Below are positions 43,587-51,341 of a stretch of DNA of 64,000 nt, piece after piece. This DNA comes from Olivibacter sp036959255 (GTDB lineage Bacteria > Bacteroidota > Bacteroidia > Sphingobacteriales > Sphingobacteriaceae). Every line of letters starts with the position of its first letter. Within the stretch, counting starts at the first letter, position 1. The notes below the pieces were generated by a model. That model ran no database searches, was not told where the DNA came from, and saw only the letters and a program-made list of their open reading frames with translations. Made by a program: the position numbers and the translations under genes. The DNA lies in contig NZ_JAWMTI010000001.1 of assembly GCF_036959255.1 (NCBI RefSeq), positions 558,001-622,000 of the forward strand, read 5' to 3'.

Positions 43587-44389
43587 TAAGTCAATTCAAC
43601 CAGTACGGGGAGGTGATCGGAAGCATACGGTTCTTTAATAACCTCATGTCGTATCGATTTGAAATGCTTGTTTGGTTTGAACATAATAAAATCGATCTCC
43701 CGATTGGGATTTATTTCAGGAATCGTAAACGCGGCGTTACCGGCTGTTCTACTCCTTAAAAAATATTTGTCAAAATAGTCAATGACATCCGATCCCGGTT
43801 TCGCATTAAAATCGCCACCCAGGATAACGGGTTGGGAATAAGTATTCAATTTCTCGACTATGGCTTTTGCCTGTAATACGCGATTCTGTTCCCTCAAGTC
43901 CAAGTGTGTACTCGCAAAAACAAGCGCTTTACCCGGTTTCGGTTCCACGGTTATGATCGCCAGTACACGTGGTTCACCATTGCTGCTGTCGGCCATTGGT
44001 AACTTTAAGCTGTCTACGCCTTGCAACGGCCACTTTGAAAGTATGGCAACGCCATAAGCGCCGTCCTCATAGTCGATCGCCTTGACAAAATGCGCATGCA
44101 TTCCGGTTAAGTTTCCCAAGGCAGTCGCTTCATTCAAATTTCTACCGGATCGTCGATTATTTACATCCACTTCCTGTAAAGCAACAAGGTCTGGCTTATA
44201 GGTGTTAATAACTGCCGCGATGGCTTTCAAATCAATTATAGCTGGTTTTGACGGTGGATTCGCATGGTGAATATTATAGGTAATAATACGTAATGTATCC
44301 TTTCCGTCGTTGGTAGTCGCAGTTGTTCCAAATAAAAATTGAGGAAAAAGGATAATAGCAAAAAAGATGCTCAAGAAGACCTTACTCAT
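43583..44389 (-). CDS. Exported endonuclease/exonuclease/phosphatase family protein
   Basis: The ATG at 44389 gives 268 aa with a clean signal peptide (VFLSIFFAIILFPQFLFG). The EEP fold is shown by LRIITYNIHHA, LVALQEVDVNNRRSG, VFASTHLDLREQNR, VILGGDFNAKPGSDV, IDFIMF and YASDHLPVLVEL, together carrying all the catalytic Asn/Asp/His residues. Members include DNases, sphingomyelinases and inositol phosphatases. The target is unknown. It is translationally coupled to dacB downstream. Confidence 0.87.
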   Translation of the reverse strand: MSKVFLSIFFAIILFPQFLFGTTATTNDGKDTLRIITYNIHHANPPSKPAIIDLKAIAAVINTYKPDLVALQEVDVNNRRSGRNLNEATALGNLTGMHAHFVKAIDYEDGAYGVAILSKWPLQGVDSLKLPMADSSNGEPRVLAIITVEPKPGKALVFASTHLDLREQNRVLQAKAIVEKLNTYSQPVILGGDFNAKPGSDVIDYFDKYFLRSRTAGNAAFTIPEINPNREIDFIMFKPNKHFKSIRHEVIKEPYASDHLPVLVELTY

Positions 44390-44426
44390 AGCTTTGTTTA
44401 TTATACTGACACACCAAAAGTAAAAA

Positions 44427-44453
44427 AGGAAGATGGTTTTCACGCATCTTCCT
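44427..44453 (-). terminator. Terminator after asd
   Basis: A 9-bp stem (aggaagatg / catcttcct) is followed, on the minus strand, by a run of T residues. It lies 24 bp after the asd stop and before the next minus-strand gene. Confidence 0.8.
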
Positions 44454-44476
44454 CTTTATTTTTATTTAATTTTAGC

Positions 44477-45466
44477 CTAGGCCAAACCTTGTTTCACCAA
44501 ATACTCGGCGATTTGAACGGCATTGGTTGCCGCTCCTTTACGCAAGTTATCCGCAACTATCCACAGATTAAGTGTTTTTTCCCGGCTCTCATCTCGGCGT
44601 ATACGCCCTACAAACACCTCATCTTTTCCGTGTGCATCTTTAGGCATTGGGTACTTCAAATTAGCTGGATCATCTATTACAATAACACCTGACTGTTTCG
44701 CAAGTAAATCTCTTACTTCATCCAGATCAAAATCATTCTCAAATTCGATATTAACAGCTTCTGAGTGCCCCCCAATAACTGGAATTCGTACTGTAGTAGC
44801 TGTTACACGGATATGATCATCGCCCATTATCTTATTTGTTTCCTGAATCATTTTCATCTCTTCTTTTGTGTAACCGTTATCTTGGAACACATCAATTTGA
44901 GGAATTACATTAAGATCAATCTGATAAGGGTAGGCTTTTTCACCTTCCTTGCCGAGCCTTTCATTATTTAGCTGTTCCACTGCCTTCACGCCCGTACCCG
45001 TGACCGACTGATAGGTGGAAACAACCACACGTTTTATTTTATACTTTTCGTGTAGAGGCTTCAATACCACTACCATCTGGATCGTTGAACAATTTGGATT
45101 TGCTATGATTTTATCATCCGATGCAAGAACATGTGCGTTCACTTCCGGAACTACCAGTTTTTTTGTTGGATCCATGCGCCATGCAGATGAATTATCAATT
45201 ACCGTAATTCCCGCCGCAGCAAACTGAGGTGCGTAGGTGGTGGAGGTTCCTCCACCCGCAGAAAATAAAGCGATTTGTGGCTTTAACTCGATTGCCTCGT
45301 TGGGTGTAACCACCTTATATTTCTTTCCCTTGAATTCAATTTCCTTGCCCTTACTTTTCTCTGAGGCTACTGGAATTAATTCTGTTACCGGGAAATCGCG
45401 CTCTGCTAAAACTTTTAACATCTCCGAACCAACGAGTCCGGTAGCGCCAACGACTGCAATTTTCAT
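44477..45466 (-). CDS. asd: Aspartate-semialdehyde dehydrogenase
   Basis: This enzyme makes aspartate semialdehyde for lysine/DAP, threonine and methionine synthesis. The NADP motif is VGATGLVGSEML (6-17), the catalytic cysteine is Cys126 in ANPNCSTIQ, and RIPVIGGHSEAVNIEF and VSTYQSVTGTG complete the signature. At 329 aa it is the common bacterial length. It is a single-gene unit bounded by a terminator. Confidence 0.96.
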   Translation of the reverse strand: MKIAVVGATGLVGSEMLKVLAERDFPVTELIPVASEKSKGKEIEFKGKKYKVVTPNEAIELKPQIALFSAGGGTSTTYAPQFAAAGITVIDNSSAWRMDPTKKLVVPEVNAHVLASDDKIIANPNCSTIQMVVVLKPLHEKYKIKRVVVSTYQSVTGTGVKAVEQLNNERLGKEGEKAYPYQIDLNVIPQIDVFQDNGYTKEEMKMIQETNKIMGDDHIRVTATTVRIPVIGGHSEAVNIEFENDFDLDEVRDLLAKQSGVIVIDDPANLKYPMPKDAHGKDEVFVGRIRRDESREKTLNLWIVADNLRKGAATNAVQIAEYLVKQGLA

Positions 45467-45775
45467 TTTTTGTCTTAATTTTTTGTTTTAATAGTCAATT
45501 TTAATAAATCATTATTTTTTAACCTTCAAACATACGAATTTTTACAGTTAAAAAGGGAATGTTTTTATTAATCAGCTTTTTTCATTGTTGTTTTGTTTTC
45601 ACATCCGTCCTTTAGATTTGTTTTACAGACATTCAGGCGATTTCATGGTTTGCAAAAAATGCGATCAACTTTATTCAGTTTGTTCATTATAGGTCCTGAG
45701 CGACTTAAATCTTGTCGGCATGTGCCAGGTTCGCTATCTTAGTTTAGAAAAATAAACCAAACCGCCACCAATTCA
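45467..45775. other. AT-rich intergenic region with one candidate promoter
   Basis: This is 309 bp between divergent asd and the lamin-tail gene. TAGATTTG (45613-45620), with TTTG 17 nt upstream (45592-45595), is a candidate plus-strand promoter leaving a ~150-nt leader. No gene or RNA was recognised in the rest. Confidence 0.4.
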
Positions 45776-46687
45776 ATGAATAAGACCCATCTTATTGTAT
45801 TAATTTCATTTTTGTTGTCTTTGCTAACATTCAAACTATATGCGCAAGTAGAACCACTTGATATATTGATCAATGAAATACTGCCTGATCCAAAAATTGG
45901 CAGTGTGGAGTTCGTAGAACTGTATAACCGATCGGAAAAAATTATCAATTTACAAACCGTACAAATCGCTCGCGTCAATGATAAAGATAGTTTGATCAGT
46001 ATTCGACCACTTGCCACAAAAGAGACTCTCTTCTATCCCAAGCAATATATGGTCTTAAGTAAAGATGGTGACCTTGTCAAAGATCACTACTATACCGAAA
46101 ACCCAATGGCTTTCATTAACGTAACTGCAATGCCTCAACTACCCAATGCAGGCGGATCAATTGCCATCATAAGCGGACAAACGGTTATCGACCGACTGGA
46201 TTATCACAGGGCTATGCACCATCCCTTGGTGAAAGACCAAAAAGGTGTTTCCCTTGAAAGACAACATTTCGACAAAGACACCAATGCTCCCGGCAATTTC
46301 ACTTCTGCAGCAGCTTCTGTAGGTTATGCCACACCGGGTTATCAAAATTCTCAGCAAGGTGTAATGCAGGAAGATGACATCTGGTTGAGCTCAAAAACAT
46401 TTTCACCTGACTATGATGGCTTTGAAGATCTATTGGAGATCAACTATCGCTTTCAGCAAAGTGGTAATATGGTAAATGTCTATATCTACAATGAACAGGG
46501 GAATCTCGTCAAAAACTTATATCGAAATCATTTACTTGGAACCGGAGGCACTTTATTTTGGGATGGTATCAGTGATGCCGACCAACGACTTCCTGTAGGT
46601 ATTTATGTTGTTTATATGGAGGTTTACAATGCAACTGATGGTATAAAAAAGTATCGAAAGAGCTGTGTATTGGCCACTAAATTTTAG
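45776..46687 (+). CDS. Secreted protein with lamin-tail and FlgD-like domains
   Basis: The 303-aa exported protein has a signal peptide ending near KLYAQ. A lamin-tail (LTD)-like beta domain begins DILINEILPDPKIGSVEFVELYN (in parts), the standard opening of that fold. The C-terminal ~90 residues (TFSPDYDGFEDLLEINY; GTLFWDGISDADQRLPVGIY) resemble the FlgD Ig-like domain often found at the end of Bacteroidota cell-surface proteins. Full-length members are usually longer multi-domain proteins. The role is unknown; a surface or adhesive role is plausible. Confidence 0.7.
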   Translation: MNKTHLIVLISFLLSLLTFKLYAQVEPLDILINEILPDPKIGSVEFVELYNRSEKIINLQTVQIARVNDKDSLISIRPLATKETLFYPKQYMVLSKDGDLVKDHYYTENPMAFINVTAMPQLPNAGGSIAIISGQTVIDRLDYHRAMHHPLVKDQKGVSLERQHFDKDTNAPGNFTSAAASVGYATPGYQNSQQGVMQEDDIWLSSKTFSPDYDGFEDLLEINYRFQQSGNMVNVYIYNEQGNLVKNLYRNHLLGTGGTLFWDGISDADQRLPVGIYVVYMEVYNATDGIKKYRKSCVLATKF

Positions 46688-46739
46688 GCAAACAATCGTT
46701 AACATATCAAAAGCGAAATCGCCACACCTTACCAGGAAA

Positions 46740-47270
46740 TTCGCCTTTAACCTAGTGATAAAGGTGTTTTATAGTAAAAGAACGTTTTTTTTGTCACTTT
46801 CTTCCGCAGACCACGAAGTAGCTTGAATGCCATTAAAAACGAACAAGTGATGAAAAAAGTAACCAAAGACTCATCGCTTGGAACTTTGCTACGACGGTGG
46901 TGCTTCAACCTGCAAGCCGCAAACTTCCTAGGCGATATTTCAGCTGAACGAAGAGCTTTTGCGGGCAGCCATAGGGCCCCGAGTGTCGGATAAACGGCCT
47001 TGGAGGATACCGACGCAACGGGCAGCAAAGCATTTGCTCCTCTGCTCATATGGCAGTATCCAAGCGGATTGAGTAAGTGAAACGGCTCCAATACGCGCCA
47101 GTGATGCTTTGCCATCAGGTGCAAGGTAGCCTACACCGCCTTGATTTATTCACATGTGTTTGTTTTCAGATGAGTTCATGAACTCATCACTACGTTCTTC
47201 GGTTTGCTCAACTTTTATCAAGAAAAGTTGAATAAAAAAAACGTTCTTTTTTAAAAAGCGATTTCCCTGT
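46740..47270 (+). repeat. Inverted-repeat element, copy A (~0.53 kb)
   Basis: This segment reappears in reverse complement at 56782-57308 with near identity over long blocks. An inner unit is bounded by perfect 17-bp terminal inverted repeats, AAAAGAACGTTTTTTTT (46776-46792) and its complement (47234-47250). Homology extends about 35 bp on the left and 20 bp on the right beyond these. Inside are a 20-bp palindrome (47169-47188) and an 8-bp hairpin of CAACTTTT/AAAAGTTG. No transposase is encoded, so it looks like a MITE or other non-autonomous repeat. Confidence 0.85.
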
Positions 47271-47286
47271 ACACCTCACTACTCAG

Positions 47287-47317
47287 TTGCATATGAAAGG
47301 CAATTTATCTAAGTTTG
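47287..47317 (+). promoter_or_regulatory. Promoter of the threonine dehydrogenase gene
   Basis: TTG (47287-47289), a 20-nt spacer and TAAGTTTG (47310-47317) match the Bacteroidota promoter closely. The -7 element ends 6 nt before ATG 47324, so the transcript is predicted to be leaderless or nearly so. It starts just outside repeat copy A. Confidence 0.65.
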
Positions 47318-47323
47318 TGGGCG

Positions 47324-48265
47324 ATGGAAGAAAGCATTATCATTATTGGGTCTAACGGACAGATCGGAACGGAATTAGCAACAGCCTTGCGCTTAAAATA
47401 TGGAGAAAAGAGTGTCGTCACGTCTGACATAAGGCAACCGAATGTACCATCTCAAGGCCCTTTTGAAATTGTAAATGTCCTTGATAAGGAACGGCTACAA
47501 TCTTTGTTCGAAAAATACAAACCAACACAGGTTTATCTCTTAGCGGCTGTATTATCTGCAGTTGGGGAACAACATCCCAAAATGGCTTGGGATTTAAATA
47601 TGATCGGTTTATTGAATGTACTGGATCTATCTGTAAGCTACAAAGTCAGTAAAGTATTTTGGCCTAGTTCCATCGCTGTTTTTGGCCCTCATTCACCCAA
47701 AGAGGAAACACCTCAATATTGCATCATGGATCCTAATACCGTATACGGATTCAGCAAGCAGGCAGGAGAACGATGGTGCGAATATTATTTCAACAAATAC
47801 GGCCTGGATGTGCGCAGTATTCGATATCCTGGGTTGATAAGCTGGAAAACAGCTCCTGGAGGTGGCACGACGGATTACGCGATTCACATCTTCCATGAGG
47901 CTTTGAGAAACGGAACTTATGCGTCTTTCCTTTCAGCTGAAACGCGTCTGCCCATGCTCTATATGGAAGATGCCATCCGAGGTACACTTCAATTAATGGA
48001 TGCACCGGCAGAGAAATTAACCATCCGAAGTAGCTATAACCTGACTGGCCTGAGTTTCACGCCCGAAGAGTTAGCTGAAGCGATTAAATTACACATTCCG
48101 ACATTCTCCATTACCTATACAAAGAACGACCCTCGCCAAGCCATCGCAAACGGTTGGCCTTCCTCTATTAATGACGAGTACGCGCGAAAAGACTGGAACT
48201 GGAAGCCTCAATTTAATCTCAGCACATTAACAGAAGAGATGATAAACAACCTTAAAAAAATTTAG
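47324..48265 (+). CDS. L-threonine 3-dehydrogenase, extended-SDR type
   Basis: This 313-aa extended SDR oxidises L-threonine to 2-amino-3-ketobutyrate. ATG 47324 (MEESIIIIGSNGQIGTEL) was chosen because the Rossmann motif GSNGQIG begins at once and a promoter lies immediately upstream. VYLLAAVLSAVGEQHP, SSIAVFGP, the catalytic YGFSK and the C-terminal YPGLISWKTAPGGGTTDYA (in parts) are typical of the SDR-type threonine dehydrogenases known from Flavobacteria and archaea. It is unrelated to the zinc-type Tdh. Confidence 0.88.
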   Translation: MEESIIIIGSNGQIGTELATALRLKYGEKSVVTSDIRQPNVPSQGPFEIVNVLDKERLQSLFEKYKPTQVYLLAAVLSAVGEQHPKMAWDLNMIGLLNVLDLSVSYKVSKVFWPSSIAVFGPHSPKEETPQYCIMDPNTVYGFSKQAGERWCEYYFNKYGLDVRSIRYPGLISWKTAPGGGTTDYAIHIFHEALRNGTYASFLSAETRLPMLYMEDAIRGTLQLMDAPAEKLTIRSSYNLTGLSFTPEELAEAIKLHIPTFSITYTKNDPRQAIANGWPSSINDEYARKDWNWKPQFNLSTLTEEMINNLKKI

Positions 48266-48288
48266 AAATTACTTAACGAACACTTTAT

Positions 48289-49014
48289 ATGGGAAGAGCA
48301 TTTGAGTTTAGAAAAGAAAGAAAATTTAAACGCTGGGCCAAGATGGCTGTCCAATTTACACGTCTTGGAAAAGAAATAGCCATTGCGGTTAAAGAAGGTG
48401 GTCCTCACCCCGAATCTAATTCTCGTCTTCGCACTGCTATACAAAATGGTAAGGCAGTCAACATGCCAAAGGACCGGATAGAGGCGGCAATTAAACGCGC
48501 ATCAGAGAAGGATGCAAAAGGCTACGAAGAACATGTTTATGAAGGCTATGGTCCGCACGGTGTACCCATTCTAATCGAAACAGCAACAGACAACACCAAC
48601 AGAACGGTGGCCAATATTAGAAGTTATTTTACCAAGGCTGGCGGTTCTTTAGGTAAAACGGGTTCTCTTGATTTTATCTTTCAACGCAAATCGATTTTCC
48701 GTTTCGCCGCCACCGACGATCTGGATTTAGAAGAATTGGAATTAGAGTTGATTGACGGTGGTTTAGAAGAACTCTATGTTGAAGCAGACGAAGAAGGAAA
48801 TGATATTGCAGTGGTACAAACCTCTTTTGAAGACTTTGGCAATATGCAAAAACTATTGGAGGAAAAGGGCATTGAAGTAAAAAGCGCTAAACTAGAGCGT
48901 ATCAATTTATCGACTACCGAAGTTTCGGAAGAAGCTTCAGCAGAAGTGATGAAACTTATCGATAAGATTGAGGAAGATGATGATGTACAAGCAGTATATC
49001 ATAACATGGTTTAA
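48289..49014 (+). CDS. YebC/PmpR-family regulatory protein
   Basis: The 241-aa protein belongs to the YebC/TACO1 family, described as transcriptional regulators or translation factors for difficult peptides. FEFRKERKFKRWAKMAVQFTRLGKEI (in parts), NMPKDRIEAAIKRAS, EGYGPHGVPILIETATDN and NRTVANIRSYFTKAGGSLG (in parts) are all standard. The C-terminal acidic domain ends DDDVQAVYHNM. It follows the threonine dehydrogenase by 23 bp and precedes the repeat-motif protein. Confidence 0.92.
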   Translation: MGRAFEFRKERKFKRWAKMAVQFTRLGKEIAIAVKEGGPHPESNSRLRTAIQNGKAVNMPKDRIEAAIKRASEKDAKGYEEHVYEGYGPHGVPILIETATDNTNRTVANIRSYFTKAGGSLGKTGSLDFIFQRKSIFRFAATDDLDLEELELELIDGGLEELYVEADEEGNDIAVVQTSFEDFGNMQKLLEEKGIEVKSAKLERINLSTTEVSEEASAEVMKLIDKIEEDDDVQAVYHNMV

Positions 49015-49093
49015 CATGGGTTGCTAGTTCTTGGTGGTTAGTTATTCGTATGACTTGCTAACAATTAATAATGAACGGTTAACAGCTAAAAAG

Positions 49094-50134
49094 ATGACTT
49101 TCGAAGATTTCTTCATAAAAAAAAGAATAGACCTTCATCAGTTAGAGAAGGCAGAACCTCAATTATATAGTGAGTTCAAAAGTCATTTTGAATTAATGGG
49201 TGAAAAAAGCTTTGACCATACGAAAAAATTCTGGTTTAATCGCTTACGAAAAAATTTTCATTTAAGCGAAAACGTCACCGTCTCTTCAACACCTATTACC
49301 AGCTCCAGTTTGGATGAAAACAAGGCAGTTGCCGCTGCTGAATCTCCTCAAGCTGTTAAACCTACAGGTTTTAAACCGCGATTTAAGGCAGCTTCTTCTA
49401 GCGAAGAAACCAAACCTGCATTAAACAAGGAAATAGACACCGAGCGCGCAACAAAAGCACCTGTAGGTTTTAAGCCAAGATTTAAAGCTGGGCAAAGTGC
49501 TCCTTTAAAGGGAAACGATGTAGAAAACGAACCTTTGAAAGATAAGGAGACTCCAGGAGCAACACCTATTGATACCACCGAGCAAGTCAGCAAGCCAACA
49601 GGTTTCAAACCGCGTTTTAGAGCCGGGGTAACGAAGAAGGAAATAACAGCTCCCGAAGAGAAGGAATCATTGGATCCCCTTCAGGATAAAAAAATCAACC
49701 CCAAGGAAGAGAGTGACACTGAAACACAGAAAGTAGGTGAAACCAAAGAGCTATCCAAACCTGTTGGTTTTAAACCTAGGTTCAAAGCTGGTGTCACCAA
49801 TAAAACAGCTACCGAGTCGTCTCCGAAAGAACAAGAACCGTCTTCTGTTCAAGAAATTAAAGAAGATAAACCCAACGAAGCAGCTGAAAAACCCCAAGGC
49901 AATGAAACGGCTAAACCAAAGCCTTTAGGTTTTAAGCCGCGATTTAAAGCCGGTACGACAAAAAACACATCCCCGGAAAAAGAAAATACATCAGCGGATC
50001 CCGAATCGCTGGAAAAAACAACACACACGCAGTCGGATGAAGGCGACAACGCAAAAACCATCGCCAAGCCTTTAGGTTTCAAACCCCGATTTAAACCAGG
50101 GGCTAAAAAAGAAGATAGTGACGATCAATCCTAA
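49094..50134 (+). CDS. Hypothetical protein with six GFKPRFKAG motifs
   Basis: The 346-aa product starts at ATG 49094 (MTFEDFFIKKRIDLHQLEKA); an in-frame upstream start at 49031 falls in low-complexity intergenic sequence. Residues 1-60 form a compact helical domain of unknown type. The rest is disordered, rich in Glu, Lys, Thr and Pro. The motif (K)P-x-GFKPRFKAG appears six times, at about residues 92, 125, 170, 225, 279 and 328, with spacers of 33-55 residues that are not conserved. Evenly spaced short basic-aromatic motifs in a charged linker suggest multivalent binding to RNA, DNA or a protein partner. I do not recognise the family. Confidence 0.8.
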   Translation: MTFEDFFIKKRIDLHQLEKAEPQLYSEFKSHFELMGEKSFDHTKKFWFNRLRKNFHLSENVTVSSTPITSSSLDENKAVAAAESPQAVKPTGFKPRFKAASSSEETKPALNKEIDTERATKAPVGFKPRFKAGQSAPLKGNDVENEPLKDKETPGATPIDTTEQVSKPTGFKPRFRAGVTKKEITAPEEKESLDPLQDKKINPKEESDTETQKVGETKELSKPVGFKPRFKAGVTNKTATESSPKEQEPSSVQEIKEDKPNEAAEKPQGNETAKPKPLGFKPRFKAGTTKNTSPEKENTSADPESLEKTTHTQSDEGDNAKTIAKPLGFKPRFKPGAKKEDSDDQS

Positions 50135-51274
50135 TCATTGATTTTGCGCACGAAGCACCCGTAACACATTACCACCCAATATCTTCTTAATCATTTCATC
50201 AGTGTAACCACATGCAATAAGCGCACCGGTTAAATGGGGATATGCGCTCACATCATCTAATTCTGCCGGCGTAGCGTCCATTCCATCAAAGTCTGCCCCA
50301 ATGCCCACGTGATCAATACCCGCCAATTGCACTAAATAATTAATATGATCCACAACGAGCGAAAGCGGCGGTGCCAACTGTTGTTTTGCTTGCTTTGGAA
50401 GCAAGCGATACTTTTTATCAATACTTAGGACTACGCTATCTTGCGATCGAACATACCGGGCATATAATCCACTAACCTTTCGACGAAAAGTTGGATCCAG
50501 AAAATCTGCATAAAAATTGACCCCGATAACACCTCCATTTTTCGCAATGGCCTTAATCTGCTTGTCCTTTAAGTTTCGATGATGTGGATTAATGGAATAA
50601 ACATCACTATGGGATACAAAGACAGGTTTATCGGTAATCTTTAGTACATCGTCAACGGTCTGTTCACCTACATGTGACAAGTCGACAACCATCCCCAATG
50701 CATTCATCCGCTTCACCACCTGTTTTCCGAAGTCCGTCAGTCCTCCATGCTTTCCCTTTCGTTCGTCAGCAGCTGAGCTCGCCCAGTCAGTACTGTTATT
50801 CCAAGTAAGTGTCAAGTATCGTACGCCTCTTTGATAAAGGCTATCCAAATTTTCAAGTCGATTTTCAATCATATGTCCGCCTTCTACCCCCAACATAGCC
50901 ACGATCTTACCTTGCTGCAGTCCCTTATAAATATCATCTACATTTTTAGCAAGTGTTATCTGGTCCGCATGTTGTTCCACGAGTTTATATAAAGCATCAA
51001 TTTGCCTATTTGCGTATTCAAATGGTTTTACGACCGTCCCGTCACACCATACCGAAAAGAATTGTACATCAACACCTCCTTCCCTTAACCGTGGAAAATC
51101 GGTGTGCCCATTCGTCAATGGTTTTGTTATATCCTTTCCTTTGATAATAGACTCCGAGAGCACATCATTGTGTAAATCAATTACGATTGCTTCTTTATGA
51201 AGGTTAGCTGCTTGTTGCTGAGCAAATAAGGCACCGCCAAATAGCAGGCAGAAAAAAATTGGAAAAAACTTCAT
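50135..51274 (-). CDS. Membrane dipeptidase (M19, renal dipeptidase family)
   Basis: The start at 51274 gives 379 aa with a signal peptide (FFPIFFCLLFGGALFAQ). The mature enzyme is an M19 zinc dipeptidase. Motifs are VIDLHNDVL (first zinc ligands), MLGVEGGHM with the bridging Glu, YLTLTWNNSTDWA, VDLSHVGEQT and VFVSHSDVYSI with His ligands, and HVGIGADFDGMD. It hydrolyses dipeptides, probably in the periplasm. Its stop codon abuts the stop of the convergent repeat-motif gene with no gap. Confidence 0.92.
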   Translation of the reverse strand: MKFFPIFFCLLFGGALFAQQQAANLHKEAIVIDLHNDVLSESIIKGKDITKPLTNGHTDFPRLREGGVDVQFFSVWCDGTVVKPFEYANRQIDALYKLVEQHADQITLAKNVDDIYKGLQQGKIVAMLGVEGGHMIENRLENLDSLYQRGVRYLTLTWNNSTDWASSAADERKGKHGGLTDFGKQVVKRMNALGMVVDLSHVGEQTVDDVLKITDKPVFVSHSDVYSINPHHRNLKDKQIKAIAKNGGVIGVNFYADFLDPTFRRKVSGLYARYVRSQDSVVLSIDKKYRLLPKQAKQQLAPPLSLVVDHINYLVQLAGIDHVGIGADFDGMDATPAELDDVSAYPHLTGALIACGYTDEMIKKILGGNVLRVLRAQNQ

Positions 51275-51341
51275 GAGCCATCCGGGAATATTTCGCAATA
51301 TATCATTAAAAACCTTATATTTAAAGCTTTTTTAACGACAG

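Noticed and set aside
46747..47124. A 125-codon minus-strand frame in repeat copy A, with a similar plus-strand frame at 57008-57280 in copy B sharing AEISPRKFAACRL and LVTFFITCSFLMAF.
   Set aside because: The shared peptide follows from the DNA repeat itself. Frame ends differ between copies, there is no start-site or promoter conservation, and no known domain. Kept only as part of the repeat description.
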